This document shows positions 8,280 to 15,972 of a DNA stretch of 64,000 nucleotides, piece after piece. A program made the position numbers and the translations under genes. The number at the start of each line of letters is the position of its first letter. Within the stretch, counting starts at the first letter, position 1. Location: positions 25,107 through 89,106 of the forward strand of contig CBFDCC010000011.1 in the NCBI GenBank assembly GCA_965603205.1, read 5' to 3'. This DNA is from Temperatibacter sp965603205 (GTDB lineage Bacteria > Pseudomonadota > Alphaproteobacteria > Sphingomonadales > Kordiimonadaceae). The notes under the pieces were generated by a model. The model did no database searches and was not told where the DNA came from. It saw only the letters and a list, made by a program, of their open reading frames with translations.

Positions 8280-8837
8280 ATGAAACTTTTCATCAAATCA
8301 GCTTATAGACTAGCACTCCTAACCTTCATCATATGGACTTTTGGTTTTGGGTTATATTATCTACGTCTGCCTACACTGGCAGGTCAAGATGATGGATCAA
8401 AGGCAGATGGTATTGTTGTGCTAACAGGCGGCGCTGGGCGTATCGATTATGGGATGAAAATTTTAAAATCAGGCCGCGCCAAGCGCATGCTGATCTCTGG
8501 TGTTAATCCAGTAGTCAGACCAGAGGCACTGCAAAAATTAACTGGGGTTGAGAAATCGCTGTTTGATTGCTGTATTGATCTGGATCATAAGGCGGGCAAT
8601 ACACAGGGCAACGCCTTTGAGGCAACCGTTTGGGCAAAAAAGCATGAAATGAAAAGCATCATACTGGTGACATCTGACTATCATATGCCGCGCAGTTTAA
8701 TCCTGTTTAGACGCAGTAATAGTGACCTTACCATCCTACCTGCGCCCGCTAAAACAGATGCAAGTGCTACCTATTTCATCCGAGAATATAACAAATATAT
8801 TGTTACGCTGCTCAGCAGCGGAGCAACAATACAATAA
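8280..8837 (+). CDS. YdcF-like DUF218 membrane-anchored protein
   Basis: 185 aa with one N-terminal signal anchor (about 8-28) followed by a DUF218 (YdcF/SanA-like) domain. Motifs are GIVVLTGGAGRIDYGMKIL, the conserved TQGNAFEA (Asn/Glu), and ILVTSDYHMPRSLILFRR, which carries the Ser-Asp-x-His-x-x-Arg typical of the family. SanA and YdcF homologues are linked to envelope integrity, but no reaction is established. The gene starts 3 bp after ftsX; in other alphaproteobacteria a DUF218 protein also follows ftsEX, which supports co-transcription. Confidence 0.85.
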   Translation: MKLFIKSAYRLALLTFIIWTFGFGLYYLRLPTLAGQDDGSKADGIVVLTGGAGRIDYGMKILKSGRAKRMLISGVNPVVRPEALQKLTGVEKSLFDCCIDLDHKAGNTQGNAFEATVWAKKHEMKSIILVTSDYHMPRSLILFRRSNSDLTILPAPAKTDASATYFIREYNKYIVTLLSSGATIQ

Positions 8838-8855
8838 ACGACTGAGGCTACATTC

Positions 8856-9869
8856 ATGAAAAAAGCAACCCAAGTTAAGGCAATGGCCTTCATGCTGATT
8901 ATCGGGGCCGTAGTTTATTCAGGCCTTCGACATAAAGCGGCATTAAATGCTGAACACACCCTGAAGACTATGCTCAACACATGGCAAGATAAGGGTCTCA
9001 AGGTTAGTCGTGGTAAAATAACAGAGAGCGGGTTCCCCTATAGAATTATCCTAAGCGTTAATGATTTAAGCCTGCGTGATCCAAGTGGGGGATTTGCATT
9101 TAACAGCAAAAAAATAGCCCTAATATCACATCTATGGACACCAAATCACTGGATGATGAATTTCAATGATGTTGCCGCCAATCTCGCTGATAACAATATA
9201 GCCTTCACTGATCAAAATATTCAGGCGAGTGTGCGTTTTGACATTTCTGACAATATCTTAATCGCCATTGATTCTATGGGGGCTGATGATTTTAAAGCGT
9301 CTCATGTACCGCTAACAAAGTCACCAGCCAGACTCAAAAACTGGCTAATATCTTTTATGATTCCAAAATCACGTAATGACAATAATGACGACAATAGTAA
9401 CGGCCTATATGAGGCTAAGATTGCGGATTTCCACTTGAAACTATCTGGCATAACACTTGGGGATGGCGAGCGGCCTTATGAGAATATAGACAGCCTTGAT
9501 ATGCTTGGTAGCCTGTCAGGCAAGTCCCCCTCCTCTTGGGATGAAAAATCATTGATGAAATGGTCAGATGGTGGAGGACTTGTTGAATTCACTTCCCTAA
9601 ACCTTGCTTGGGGCGATGCCCATATTGCAGGTAATGGAAGCTTTAGTTTTGATCAAGGCACACATCCACTAGGTGCTTTTAGCTTGTCACTCAGCGGCGC
9701 AAACACGCTAGCTAACTATATAGCCAACGTGGGTATCACAAGCCGTAAAAATGCAAAGGCTATCTTCCCAAAGTCTGAGACTTCACAAAATTTATCGGTT
9801 ATGCTTCAAAATCAAAAAATTCAAGTGAATGGTAAAACTATTACAGCAACCAAACCCTTTGTGGATTAG
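8856..9869 (+). CDS. DUF2125 domain protein
   Basis: 337 aa, with an N-terminal hydrophobic segment (about 7-23) and then a long extracytoplasmic domain. The family hallmarks are the early W-x-x-x-G plus GFPYR (residues about 43-70) and a LISHLWTPNHWMMNF segment, which match alphaproteobacterial DUF2125 proteins. The domain is probably beta-rich and may be related to lipid-transfer-like envelope proteins, but no function is established. A polar insert rich in Asn and Asp sits near residues 173-185. The stop codon overlaps the stop of the convergent tyrC by 4 nt (TTAG). Confidence 0.82.
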   Translation: MKKATQVKAMAFMLIIGAVVYSGLRHKAALNAEHTLKTMLNTWQDKGLKVSRGKITESGFPYRIILSVNDLSLRDPSGGFAFNSKKIALISHLWTPNHWMMNFNDVAANLADNNIAFTDQNIQASVRFDISDNILIAIDSMGADDFKASHVPLTKSPARLKNWLISFMIPKSRNDNNDDNSNGLYEAKIADFHLKLSGITLGDGERPYENIDSLDMLGSLSGKSPSSWDEKSLMKWSDGGGLVEFTSLNLAWGDAHIAGNGSFSFDQGTHPLGAFSLSLSGANTLANYIANVGITSRKNAKAIFPKSETSQNLSVMLQNQKIQVNGKTITATKPFVD

Positions 9870-10801
9870 CTGTCTTTAGACTCTATGTCTCCATGAGGGC
9901 GACCAAAGTCAGCGACTTCAGAATCTTGGCCTGCATCAATCACGCTACGGCGAATGTCACGTGTGCGGGTAAATAATCCTTCAAGTGAATCACCATCACC
10001 CCAACGGATTGCCCGTTGAAGGGCTGTTAGATCTTCACTAAAGCGGCCAAGCATTTCAAGAACCGCTTCTTTGTTATTAAGAAAGACATCACGCCACATC
10101 ACTGGGTCAGAGGCGGCAATACGCGTGAAATCACGGAAACCACCCGCAGAATATTTAATCACTTCTGATCGTGTAACTGCCTCTAGATCAGAGGCCGTAC
10201 CCACAATATTATACGCAATTAAGTGCGGCACGTGGGATGTAATTGCCAGTACCAAATCATGATGCTTAGGCTCCATGATCTCTACCTTGCTTCCAATTTG
10301 TGTCCAAAAGTCTGTGAGTTTATCCACAGCTGATTGATCAGCACCCGATGTCGGCGTTAAAATACACCAGCGCCCATCAAATAGATCAGCAAAACCAGCC
10401 GATGGTCCAGATTGTTCTGTACCAGATACTGGGTGCCCTGCGATCAAGTGAACACCGTCAGGTATATGCGGGGACACCGTCTCAATAACGCTTTCTTTAA
10501 CAGAACCTACGTCTGATACAATAGCACCTGTCTTTAGACCACTTGCCATCGCGGCCGCAACATTGCCCATTACGCCCACAGGCACGCACAAAATAACAAG
10601 ATCAGCGCCCGCTACGGCCTCAGCAGCATCAGACGCATATATATCACCTAGGTTAATATCACGGGCCTCAGCCAGCACATCGTCACTCACATCACAGATA
10701 GTAATCACCTTAGCGGCTTTAAAGCCGCGAGCAGCGCGCGCAATAGATGATCCGATCAATCCTGCGCCGATAATGGTTAAATTTTCTATCATGTTACTCA
10801 T
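9866..10801 (-). CDS. tyrC: Prephenate/arogenate dehydrogenase
   Basis: NAD(P)-dependent oxidative decarboxylation of prephenate or arogenate in tyrosine synthesis; 311 aa, cytosolic. The Rossmann motif IIGAGLIGSSIARA is at about 9-22. Catalytic and substrate segments are GHPVSGTEQSGPSAG and the ITSHVPHLIAYNIVG helix with the conserved His residues. No chorismate mutase or ACT domain is present, so it is the stand-alone form. It pairs with hisC upstream on the same strand, as in many alphaproteobacteria where HisC also transaminates prephenate or aromatic keto acids. The start ATG at 10801 has its apparent ribosome-binding site (GCGAGGA) inside the flanking repeat copy, ending 10 nt upstream. 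Confidence 0.92.
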   Translation of the reverse strand: MSNMIENLTIIGAGLIGSSIARAARGFKAAKVITICDVSDDVLAEARDINLGDIYASDAAEAVAGADLVILCVPVGVMGNVAAAMASGLKTGAIVSDVGSVKESVIETVSPHIPDGVHLIAGHPVSGTEQSGPSAGFADLFDGRWCILTPTSGADQSAVDKLTDFWTQIGSKVEIMEPKHHDLVLAITSHVPHLIAYNIVGTASDLEAVTRSEVIKYSAGGFRDFTRIAASDPVMWRDVFLNNKEAVLEMLGRFSEDLTALQRAIRWGDGDSLEGLFTRTRDIRRSVIDAGQDSEVADFGRPHGDIESKDS

Positions 10802-10811
10802 CTTATTTAGA

Positions 10812-11077
10812 TCCTCGCTAAAGCTGCGGCCTCCTACTTAGTCGGTACGGCTTCGCCTAATTATCTCGTCATTCCCGTGTAGACGGGAATCTTTATCCGT
10901 TCAAGCGCCACTAGTGGCTTATCCTCGCGTAAGCTCGGCCTCCCCCTTGGTCGGTACGGCTTCGCCTAATTATCTCGTCATTCCCGTGTAGACGGGAATC
11001 TTTATCCGTTCAAGCGCCACTAGTGGCTTATCCTCGCGTAAGCTCGGCCTCCCCCTTGGTCGGTACGGCTTCGCCTA
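10812..11077. repeat. Dispersed hairpin repeat, locus 2 (three inverted copies, 109-bp tandem duplication)
   Basis: Three copies in inverted orientation: 10812-10859, 10922-10968 and 11031-11077. All share the hairpin GGC-GAA-GCC (read on the minus strand); the 8-mers are CTAAGTAG in the first and CCAAGGGG in the other two. A unit of exactly 109 bp (10861-10969) repeats immediately as 10970-11078 and looks identical apart from the last two bases. Each unit holds an ATTCCC-N8-GGGAAT palindrome, the GCCAC/GTGGC + CTTGAACGG module (10897-10918 and 11006-11027) and one core copy. The array fills the whole tyrC-hisC gap; one end gives tyrC its ribosome-binding site and the other gives hisC its stop codon. 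Confidence 0.9.
10871..10890. repeat. dRS3-like 20-bp palindrome (first of three)
   Basis: ATTCCC-GTGTAGAC-GGGAAT fits the ATTCCC-N8-GGGAAT form described as dRS3 in Neisseria. An identical copy is at 10980-10999, in the second 109-bp unit. A third, with a different loop, is at 51729-51748. All three are flanked by the same GACGAG hexamer when read in the same orientation. Confidence 0.8.
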
Positions 11078-12178
11078 ATTCAAAAATTCTTTGATCAAAG
11101 CAACGACTGTCCTGTTTTCCTCAGCCGTTCCTACACTAAGGCGCAAGTGATTAGCAAGTCCTTGCCCCGGAAGGTGACGCAATATATAGCCATTACCTTC
11201 TAAAAACTTATAAGCTTCACCAGCGCTAACTGAGCCGTCGCACGGAAACTCAATCAATAAAAAGTTGGTCTGGCTTTGCACAACCGTTAAGCCAAGGCTC
11301 ATTAGTTCTGCCGTCAACCAATCACGCCACTGATTATTAAAAGCCACAGATTCCGTTAAAAATGCCTGATCCTTTATTGCCTCAATCGCAGCAGCAAGAC
11401 CCGGCAAGCAAACATTAAATGGCATACGAATACGGTTCAGCGCGTCAATAATAGACGGCGCTCCATACCCCCAACCCACGCGCAAACCAGCTAGCGCATA
11501 CATTTTTGAAAATGTCCGTGTCATGATCACATTAGCCGCGCTCTCCACGAGGCTTTCACCAGCCTTATAATCATCAGCAGTCACACATTCCGCGTAAGCC
11601 GCATCGAGCACCAAGACCACATGACTAGGCAGACCAGCATGCAGGCGTTCAACCTCTGACCAACATAAATAGGCGCCCGTTGGATTGTTAGGATTATCAA
11701 TAAAAACCAGCTTTGTATTTGTCGTCACCGCAGCCAAAATACCGTCAACATCAGCGGCCCAATCCTTGTTAGGGACAGCAATACCAGTTGCGCCAGCGGC
11801 CTGTGTCTGTATGGGATAGACCATAAAACCATATTGGCTATAAATCACTTCGTCCCCGGGGCCAGCATAAGCATGGATAAGCAGCGTTAAAATATCATCA
11901 GAGCCAGCACCACATATAATCTTAGAGGCATCGAGATCATGACTATCAGCAATAGCGTCGCGCAGATCATTTGATCCACCGTCAGGATAGCGCATCAACG
12001 CATCAACATTATCCTTATAGGCTTTTAGTGCCTTTGGGCTAGCACCGTAACTGCTCTCATTAGCGGATAATTTATGAACATGCTCAACACCATCAACCGT
12101 CGCCCGACCAGGTACATAGGCTTGCAAGCCCAATATCCAATTATGTGGCACTGGTCCAGTGGTATTTTCACGAGTCAT
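11075..12178 (-). CDS. hisC: Histidinol-phosphate aminotransferase
   Basis: PLP fold-type I aminotransferase, 367 aa, for the imidazole-acetol-phosphate to histidinol-phosphate step of histidine synthesis; often also an aromatic aminotransferase when paired with tyrC, as here. Motifs: the N-terminal KLSANESSYGASPKA, the cofactor contact GAGSDDILTLLIHAY, DNPNNPTGAY, and the PLP lysine in RTFSKMYALAGLRVGWGYG. The start is the ATG at 12178, with GGAGG 6 nt upstream; an upstream in-frame TTG at 12190 overlaps that ribosome-binding site and is rejected. The stop codon TAG lies in the end of the repeat array, so the last residues (EFLN) abut repeat DNA. Confidence 0.95.
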   Translation of the reverse strand: MTRENTTGPVPHNWILGLQAYVPGRATVDGVEHVHKLSANESSYGASPKALKAYKDNVDALMRYPDGGSNDLRDAIADSHDLDASKIICGAGSDDILTLLIHAYAGPGDEVIYSQYGFMVYPIQTQAAGATGIAVPNKDWAADVDGILAAVTTNTKLVFIDNPNNPTGAYLCWSEVERLHAGLPSHVVLVLDAAYAECVTADDYKAGESLVESAANVIMTRTFSKMYALAGLRVGWGYGAPSIIDALNRIRMPFNVCLPGLAAAIEAIKDQAFLTESVAFNNQWRDWLTAELMSLGLTVVQSQTNFLLIEFPCDGSVSAGEAYKFLEGNGYILRHLPGQGLANHLRLSVGTAEENRTVVALIKEFLN

Positions 12179-12241
12179 TTTACCCTCCAAATCATCAGTT
12201 ATATTGAAGGTCGGACCCTAGTGCCAAGCATGTGCAAAGGC

Positions 12242-12266
12242 AAGGTATTTACGCTAAAATACCCCT
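12242..12266. promoter_or_regulatory. Hairpin in the hisC-metX divergent region
   Basis: GGTATTT-ACGCTA-AAATACC forms a perfect 7-bp stem at 12244-12263, and could extend with AAG/CTT across a short bulge. It lies 31 bp before the metX GTG start. A TTGACA hexamer is at 12283-12288. The hairpin might be an operator or a leader structure. It does not match the SAM-II riboswitch layout I know. Confidence 0.35.
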
Positions 12267-12296
12267 TAAACACTATGGCTCATTGACAAAATAGAT

Positions 12297-13481
12297 GTGA
12301 GTGCTATTCCAAACATTATGACCAAGCAAGAAACACAGAACATATGTCAGACTACAACGCTATTTAATGACAGCCCATTGGTGCTGGATAGCGGCGCTGA
12401 ATTGCGGCCTGTCACTGTGGCTTATGATAGCTATGGCACCTTAAATGAGGCAAAAGACAATGCCATTTTAGTATGCCACGCCCTAACGGGTGACCAATAT
12501 GCCGCCAGTACGCACCCTATCACGGGCAAGGCTGGTTGGTGGGACCGTATTATTGGCCCTGGCAAGCTGATCGACACTGATCGTTATTTCATCATATGCT
12601 CTAACGCACTTGGTAGCTGTCTCGGCACCACGGGTCCATCAGAGATTAATCCCGAAACAGGCAAAGCTTGGGGCATTGATTTCCCCATTATTACGATTAA
12701 TGACATGGTCAAGACTCAAGCAGCACTGATAGACCATTTGGGCATTGATAAATTATTCTCCGTTATTGGTGGCTCTATGGGCGGCATGCAAGCGCTCGAG
12801 TGGCTGGTCACGCATCCGGAGCGTTTAGATAGCTGTTTACTGCTCGCCACAGCAGCTCAACACACGGCGCAAAATATTGCCTTCCATGAAATCGGCAGGC
12901 AAGCCATATATTCCGATCCTGATTGGCGTGAAGGTTTCTATCAAGAAGCCGGTGTTTTTCCTAGTAAAGGCCTGTCGGTTGCGCGTATGACAGCCCATGT
13001 GACTTATGTATCTGATGATAGCCTCAAATATAAATTTGACCGTAACCTACAGGATCGCGAAAATCTGACCTATGGGTTTGAGGCTGATTTTCAGGTGGAG
13101 AGCTATCTGCGCTATCAAGGCAGTAGCTTTGTTGAGCGATTTGATGCCAATAGCTATTTATACATCACCCGCGCTATGGATTATTTGGATATACCAGCGC
13201 GGCATAACGGTAAATTAGCCGAGGCATTTAAAAATGCCAAGGATGTGGCTTGCTGCGTTATTAGTTTCACCAGTGATTGGCTTTACCCTACCAGCATTAA
13301 CAAAAGTATAGTCCACGCCATGAACGCGGCGGGTGTACCTGTTAGCTTTGCTGAGATCGAATCGGACTTTGGTCATGACAGCTTCTTGCTCGAACTGCCA
13401 GAACTTGACCGCATGATGGATGGTTTCCTAGAGGCCGCATGGCAGAGACGCGAAAATAAAAAGGTGCAGGATCATGAATGA
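12297..13481 (+). CDS. metX: Homoserine O-acyltransferase MetX
   Basis: Transfers an acetyl (or succinyl) group from acyl-CoA to homoserine, the committed step of methionine synthesis; 394 aa, alpha/beta hydrolase fold. Motifs: the oxyanion segment ILVCHALTGDQYA, the nucleophile Ser in VIGGSMGGMQALEW (about residue 160), the Asp in SFTSDWLYP, and the His in SDFGHDSFLLE. It overlaps metW by 8 bp, the classical metXW pair. The start is uncertain: GTG at 12297 or ATG at 12318, neither with a good Shine-Dalgarno sequence. The family cannot reliably be split into acetyl- and succinyl-transferases by reading alone. Confidence 0.94.
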   Translation: MSAIPNIMTKQETQNICQTTTLFNDSPLVLDSGAELRPVTVAYDSYGTLNEAKDNAILVCHALTGDQYAASTHPITGKAGWWDRIIGPGKLIDTDRYFIICSNALGSCLGTTGPSEINPETGKAWGIDFPIITINDMVKTQAALIDHLGIDKLFSVIGGSMGGMQALEWLVTHPERLDSCLLLATAAQHTAQNIAFHEIGRQAIYSDPDWREGFYQEAGVFPSKGLSVARMTAHVTYVSDDSLKYKFDRNLQDRENLTYGFEADFQVESYLRYQGSSFVERFDANSYLYITRAMDYLDIPARHNGKLAEAFKNAKDVACCVISFTSDWLYPTSINKSIVHAMNAAGVPVSFAEIESDFGHDSFLLELPELDRMMDGFLEAAWQRRENKKVQDHE

Positions 13482-14106
13482 CTTCCCTGACAGTCCTCGG
13501 CCTAAGCCCGACTTAAGAGCTGATCTTGCCTTAATTGCTGATCTGGTCACGCCCGATAGCAAGGTGTTGGATATCGGCTGTGATGATGGGGCGCTACTTG
13601 ATTATTTAGTTAAAAACAAACGTGTCGATGGACGCGGTATGGAGCTTAGCCAATCAGGCGTGAACGATTGTATTGCGCGTGGTTTGTTTGTTGTGCAGGG
13701 CGACGCTGATCTTGACCTGAAAGATTATCCTGATGCGTCATTTGATTATGCGGTGCTATCCCGCACGCTACAAGCGGTCCACCGTCCAAAGGATGTGTTA
13801 TTGCAGCTACTACGCATTGGCAAAAAAGCCATTATCACTATCCCAAATTTTGGGCATTGGAAAGTCAGACGCAGCTTGATATTTCGCGGCCGTATGCCCG
13901 TGACCAAACATCTAGACCGCACATGGTATAACACAGATAATATTCATTTTTGTACCATCAATGACATTATGGACTTGCTAAAAGATGAAGGCATCACCAT
14001 GGAAACATTTGTGCCCTTCACTGCTGAGGGCAAAAGATTAAACATGTCGCCACGACGAGCAAATTGGTCGGCGGCGCAAGCTATGTTTGTTCTCAGTAAA
14101 AAATAA
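13474..14106 (+). CDS. metW: Methionine biosynthesis protein MetW
   Basis: 210 aa, methyltransferase-like fold: Rossmann segment KVLDIGCDDGALLDYL (about 27-42), then a Gln at the acidic loop, and ITIPNFGHWKVRRSLIFRGRMPVTKHLDRTWYNTDNIHFCTINDI, the long MetW-specific segment. MetW partners MetX; in bacteria with metXW it is needed for efficient homoserine acylation. The gene overlaps metX by 8 bp, so it is translationally coupled. Confidence 0.93.
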   Translation: MNDFPDSPRPKPDLRADLALIADLVTPDSKVLDIGCDDGALLDYLVKNKRVDGRGMELSQSGVNDCIARGLFVVQGDADLDLKDYPDASFDYAVLSRTLQAVHRPKDVLLQLLRIGKKAIITIPNFGHWKVRRSLIFRGRMPVTKHLDRTWYNTDNIHFCTINDIMDLLKDEGITMETFVPFTAEGKRLNMSPRRANWSAAQAMFVLSKK

Positions 14107-14218
14107 TTCATTACAATTTTATCTGTTGATTGATTAAGTGAAACTGATAGTTTAGTAGGCCTCATTATATAATAAGAGTTTAAAATAAATTGAGTGTAAG
14201 GTGGATCTATTGAATCTC

Positions 14219-14542
14219 ATGATAAAAATAAACCCGATGGTTAAAAAAGTTGCTGTGGCCATTGCTGTAGTTATTATTTTTGTCATCCTGGTGATGACGG
14301 TTGAGATGCCTAATAGTGACGTCAAGAAAATAGGTAAACTGACCTTCTGGCCTCCCAATAGTTATATTTTATGTACCAAGGGTGATAAAGTCATATTTGA
14401 GGGTTATTCAAAGTCAAAGGTACGACTTGATCAACTGGCGGGTACTTTCACCTTTATCGGTAAAGGAAAAATGGCCAAAATTACACTCAAAGCTAATTGC
14501 CAGCTCATCACCCCTGATGGCACATTAAAGAAAATAGGTTAA
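14219..14542 (+). CDS. Small single-span membrane protein, unknown
   Basis: About 107 aa with one membrane span near the N-terminus (VAVAIAVVIIFVILVM, about residues 10-26) and a small, basic extracytoplasmic domain of about 75 residues (WPPNSYILCTKGDKVIFEGYS ... ITPDGTLKKIG). Family not recognised. The start is unclear: in-frame GTG at 14201, TTG at 14210 (with AAGGTGG just upstream) and ATG at 14219 are all possible. A good terminator 5 bp after the stop supports a real transcript. The gene may be read through from metW (110 bp upstream) or have its own promoter. Confidence 0.6.
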   Translation: MIKINPMVKKVAVAIAVVIIFVILVMTVEMPNSDVKKIGKLTFWPPNSYILCTKGDKVIFEGYSKSKVRLDQLAGTFTFIGKGKMAKITLKANCQLITPDGTLKKIG

Positions 14543-14544
14543 CA

Positions 14545-14576
14545 AAAAACGCCCCCTATTTCAGGGGACGCTTTTT
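14545..14576 (+). terminator. Rho-independent terminator after the small membrane protein
   Basis: CGCCCCCT-ATTTC-AGGGGACG stem (one internal mismatch), preceded by AAAAAA and followed by CTTTTT. With the flanking A and T tracts it could act in both directions. Confidence 0.8.
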
Positions 14577-14639
14577 CGCACAGTGCTGGATCATAATTAT
14601 ATACTTATGACCCAAGGGGGATTTAGGTATTTCTATATT

Positions 14640-14748
14640 TCCTCACTAAAGCTGCGGCCTCCCGCTTGGTCGGTACGGCTGCGCCTAGTTATCTCTTAAT
14701 CCTCGCTAAAGCTGCGGCCTCCCACTTGGTCGGTACGGCTGCGCCTAG
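14640..14748 (-). repeat. Dispersed hairpin repeat, locus 3 (two inverted copies, 60-bp period)
   Basis: Two inverted copies at 14640-14688 and 14700-14748, offset by exactly 60 bp. Both have the hairpin GGC-GCA-GCC on the minus strand; the 8-mers are CCAAGCGG and CCAAGTGG. Here the tail carries the GCAGCTTTAGCGAGG variant, also seen at the first copy of locus 2. In 14640-14688 the tail reads GTGAGG instead of GCGAGG. Confidence 0.85.
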
Positions 14749-14755
14749 TTTAATA

Positions 14756-14962
14756 TTAATCCTTATGGATAATAGGGACCATCATGTCGCCCCAAGCATC
14801 ATCGGTGTCATATTTACTTGCGCGCATCAGCTCGACAGTTACACCAGCATGAACAGCACCAATCACAGCCTCGTTCAAACGGTGCAGCGCATTGGCTACA
14901 CGGCGGATCGCCACACCCTGCTTTTCTTCTCTAATATCCTGTTTTTTACTGTCGTCACCCAC
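14756..14962 (-). CDS. Small conserved-looking protein, unknown
   Basis: 68 aa from a GTG start at 14962, with GGAG 9 nt upstream; an in-frame TTG at 14977 lies on top of that site and is less likely. The protein is charged at its N-terminus (MGDDSKKQDIREEKQG), has a central helix (VAIRRVANALHRLNEAVIGAV), and ends in KYDTDDAWGDMMVPIIHKD. There is no signal peptide or membrane span. Family not recognised. Its stop is 7 bp from the end of a repeat copy. Confidence 0.65.
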   Translation of the reverse strand: MGDDSKKQDIREEKQGVAIRRVANALHRLNEAVIGAVHAGVTVELMRASKYDTDDAWGDMMVPIIHKD

Positions 14963-15057
14963 GGCTAAACACTCCAAAATCTTTACTAATAATGCTTATA
15001 TAAAACATTTATTGTAATAAATAAAGTGTTTTATTGATATTTATGTAATTAAATTAC

Positions 15058-15777
15058 TTAACTGCTACTGGGCAATGCAACAATCCGCCTCGTCTTACCA
15101 CCTGTGGGTAAGGCATTATAAACTTGTTTCTCAGCCTCAACCAACAGCACGCCGCCAAGCCCGCGCCCCACGCCCCGCAGCAAACTGTCCCCAAATTTAA
15201 TCATGCCCTCAATAGCTGGCATCTCTATGGGGGGCATCATCAACGCTGTATTACTATCTAGGGGCGGCAACATTTGATCTCTGACCAGATTATATAACTG
15301 CCTTTTGCTATAGGGTTTACCGTGACCAAAGGGCGTATTTTCAGCCGTTGACCATATACGACGCCTGTTTGGCACGATGATAAGCACACGCCCGCCCGGT
15401 TTTAACACGCGCCATACCTCACGCAGCAAAGCGCCTGGCCTTGGGGCGTGTTCTAGTGCGTGCATAACCAGCACACGGTCCATCACTTCATTACCTATGG
15501 GTAGATGCAATTCATCCACCAATGCCGTGCGGCTGTGATCCACGCTCGGCCAGTGGCACACGCCTTGGCGCGCGGGCATATAGACTGTTAGCTCTGCCCC
15601 GCTAGATAATAACCCATCAAAAACAGGTAGGCTGTAACCTAGCCCCATAACTTCCATGTTATTAATCATTGGCCAAAAGTTTTTAACCTGCCCGCAGATA
15701 CCATGCGCCGCACCGCGACCAATGGGGGTGCGGTAAAAACGAGCCAACGATGTAATATCAGGTCGCATCAGTAGCAT
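15058..15777 (-). CDS. Class I SAM-dependent methyltransferase
   Basis: 239 aa with a methyltransferase core: MEVMGLGYSLPVFDGLL replaces the usual glycine-rich motif I, the acidic loop region follows, VMDRVLVMHALEHAPRPGALLREVWRVLKPGGRVLIIVPNRR covers motifs II-III, and the C-terminal half is long and hydrophobic. The LEH-x-n-PGALL-E-WRVLKPGGR pattern is that of small-molecule or quinone-type methyltransferases. Substrate unknown. In other alphaproteobacteria this gene often lies beside the glyoxalase gloB, but gloB is not here. The gene points away from phaR across a 195-bp divergent region. Confidence 0.8.
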   Translation of the reverse strand: MLLMRPDITSLARFYRTPIGRGAAHGICGQVKNFWPMINNMEVMGLGYSLPVFDGLLSSGAELTVYMPARQGVCHWPSVDHSRTALVDELHLPIGNEVMDRVLVMHALEHAPRPGALLREVWRVLKPGGRVLIIVPNRRRIWSTAENTPFGHGKPYSKRQLYNLVRDQMLPPLDSNTALMMPPIEMPAIEGMIKFGDSLLRGVGRGLGGVLLVEAEKQVYNALPTGGKTRRIVALPSSS

Positions 15778-15854
15778 CCCTTTTCATCTTTTGGATTATT
15801 ACCAGATCTATTTATATATTCCTTTTAACAACTACATGGTTGTTGCGCAAAAAA

Positions 15855-15896
15855 ATTGTGAGCAACTGCACAATATATCTTGCCCCTTTGCGGCAA
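15855..15896. promoter_or_regulatory. Two inverted repeats upstream of phaR (candidate operators)
   Basis: ATTGTG-AGCAACTG-CACAAT (15855-15874) is a perfect 6-bp inverted repeat, and TTGCC-CCTTTGC-GGCAA (15880-15896) is a 5-bp one. Both sit 75-120 bp before the phaR ATG. PhaR-type regulators are usually autoregulated and bind TGC/GCA-rich dyads, so autorepression is a reasonable guess. Confidence 0.4.
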
Positions 15897-15972
15897 AAAG
15901 CAGTAGGTTACATATGAAACATAGTAATAATACCATAGTGTATAAAAGTATCAGTATAATGGAACCATCATC

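Noticed and set aside
9870..10800. tyrC fused to a chorismate mutase or ACT domain
   Set aside because: Length (311 aa) and sequence end after the dehydrogenase domain; no extra domain is visible.
10812..11077. CRISPR-like array of direct repeats
   Set aside because: The repeats are long (about 47-109 bp), differ internally, and have no unique spacers of uniform length; the units are duplicated wholesale and match copies elsewhere in the window.
12200..12296. SAM-II riboswitch before metX
   Set aside because: ACGCTAAAATACC resembles the tail of SAM-II, but the upstream conserved loop sequence is missing and the bases instead form a simple hairpin.
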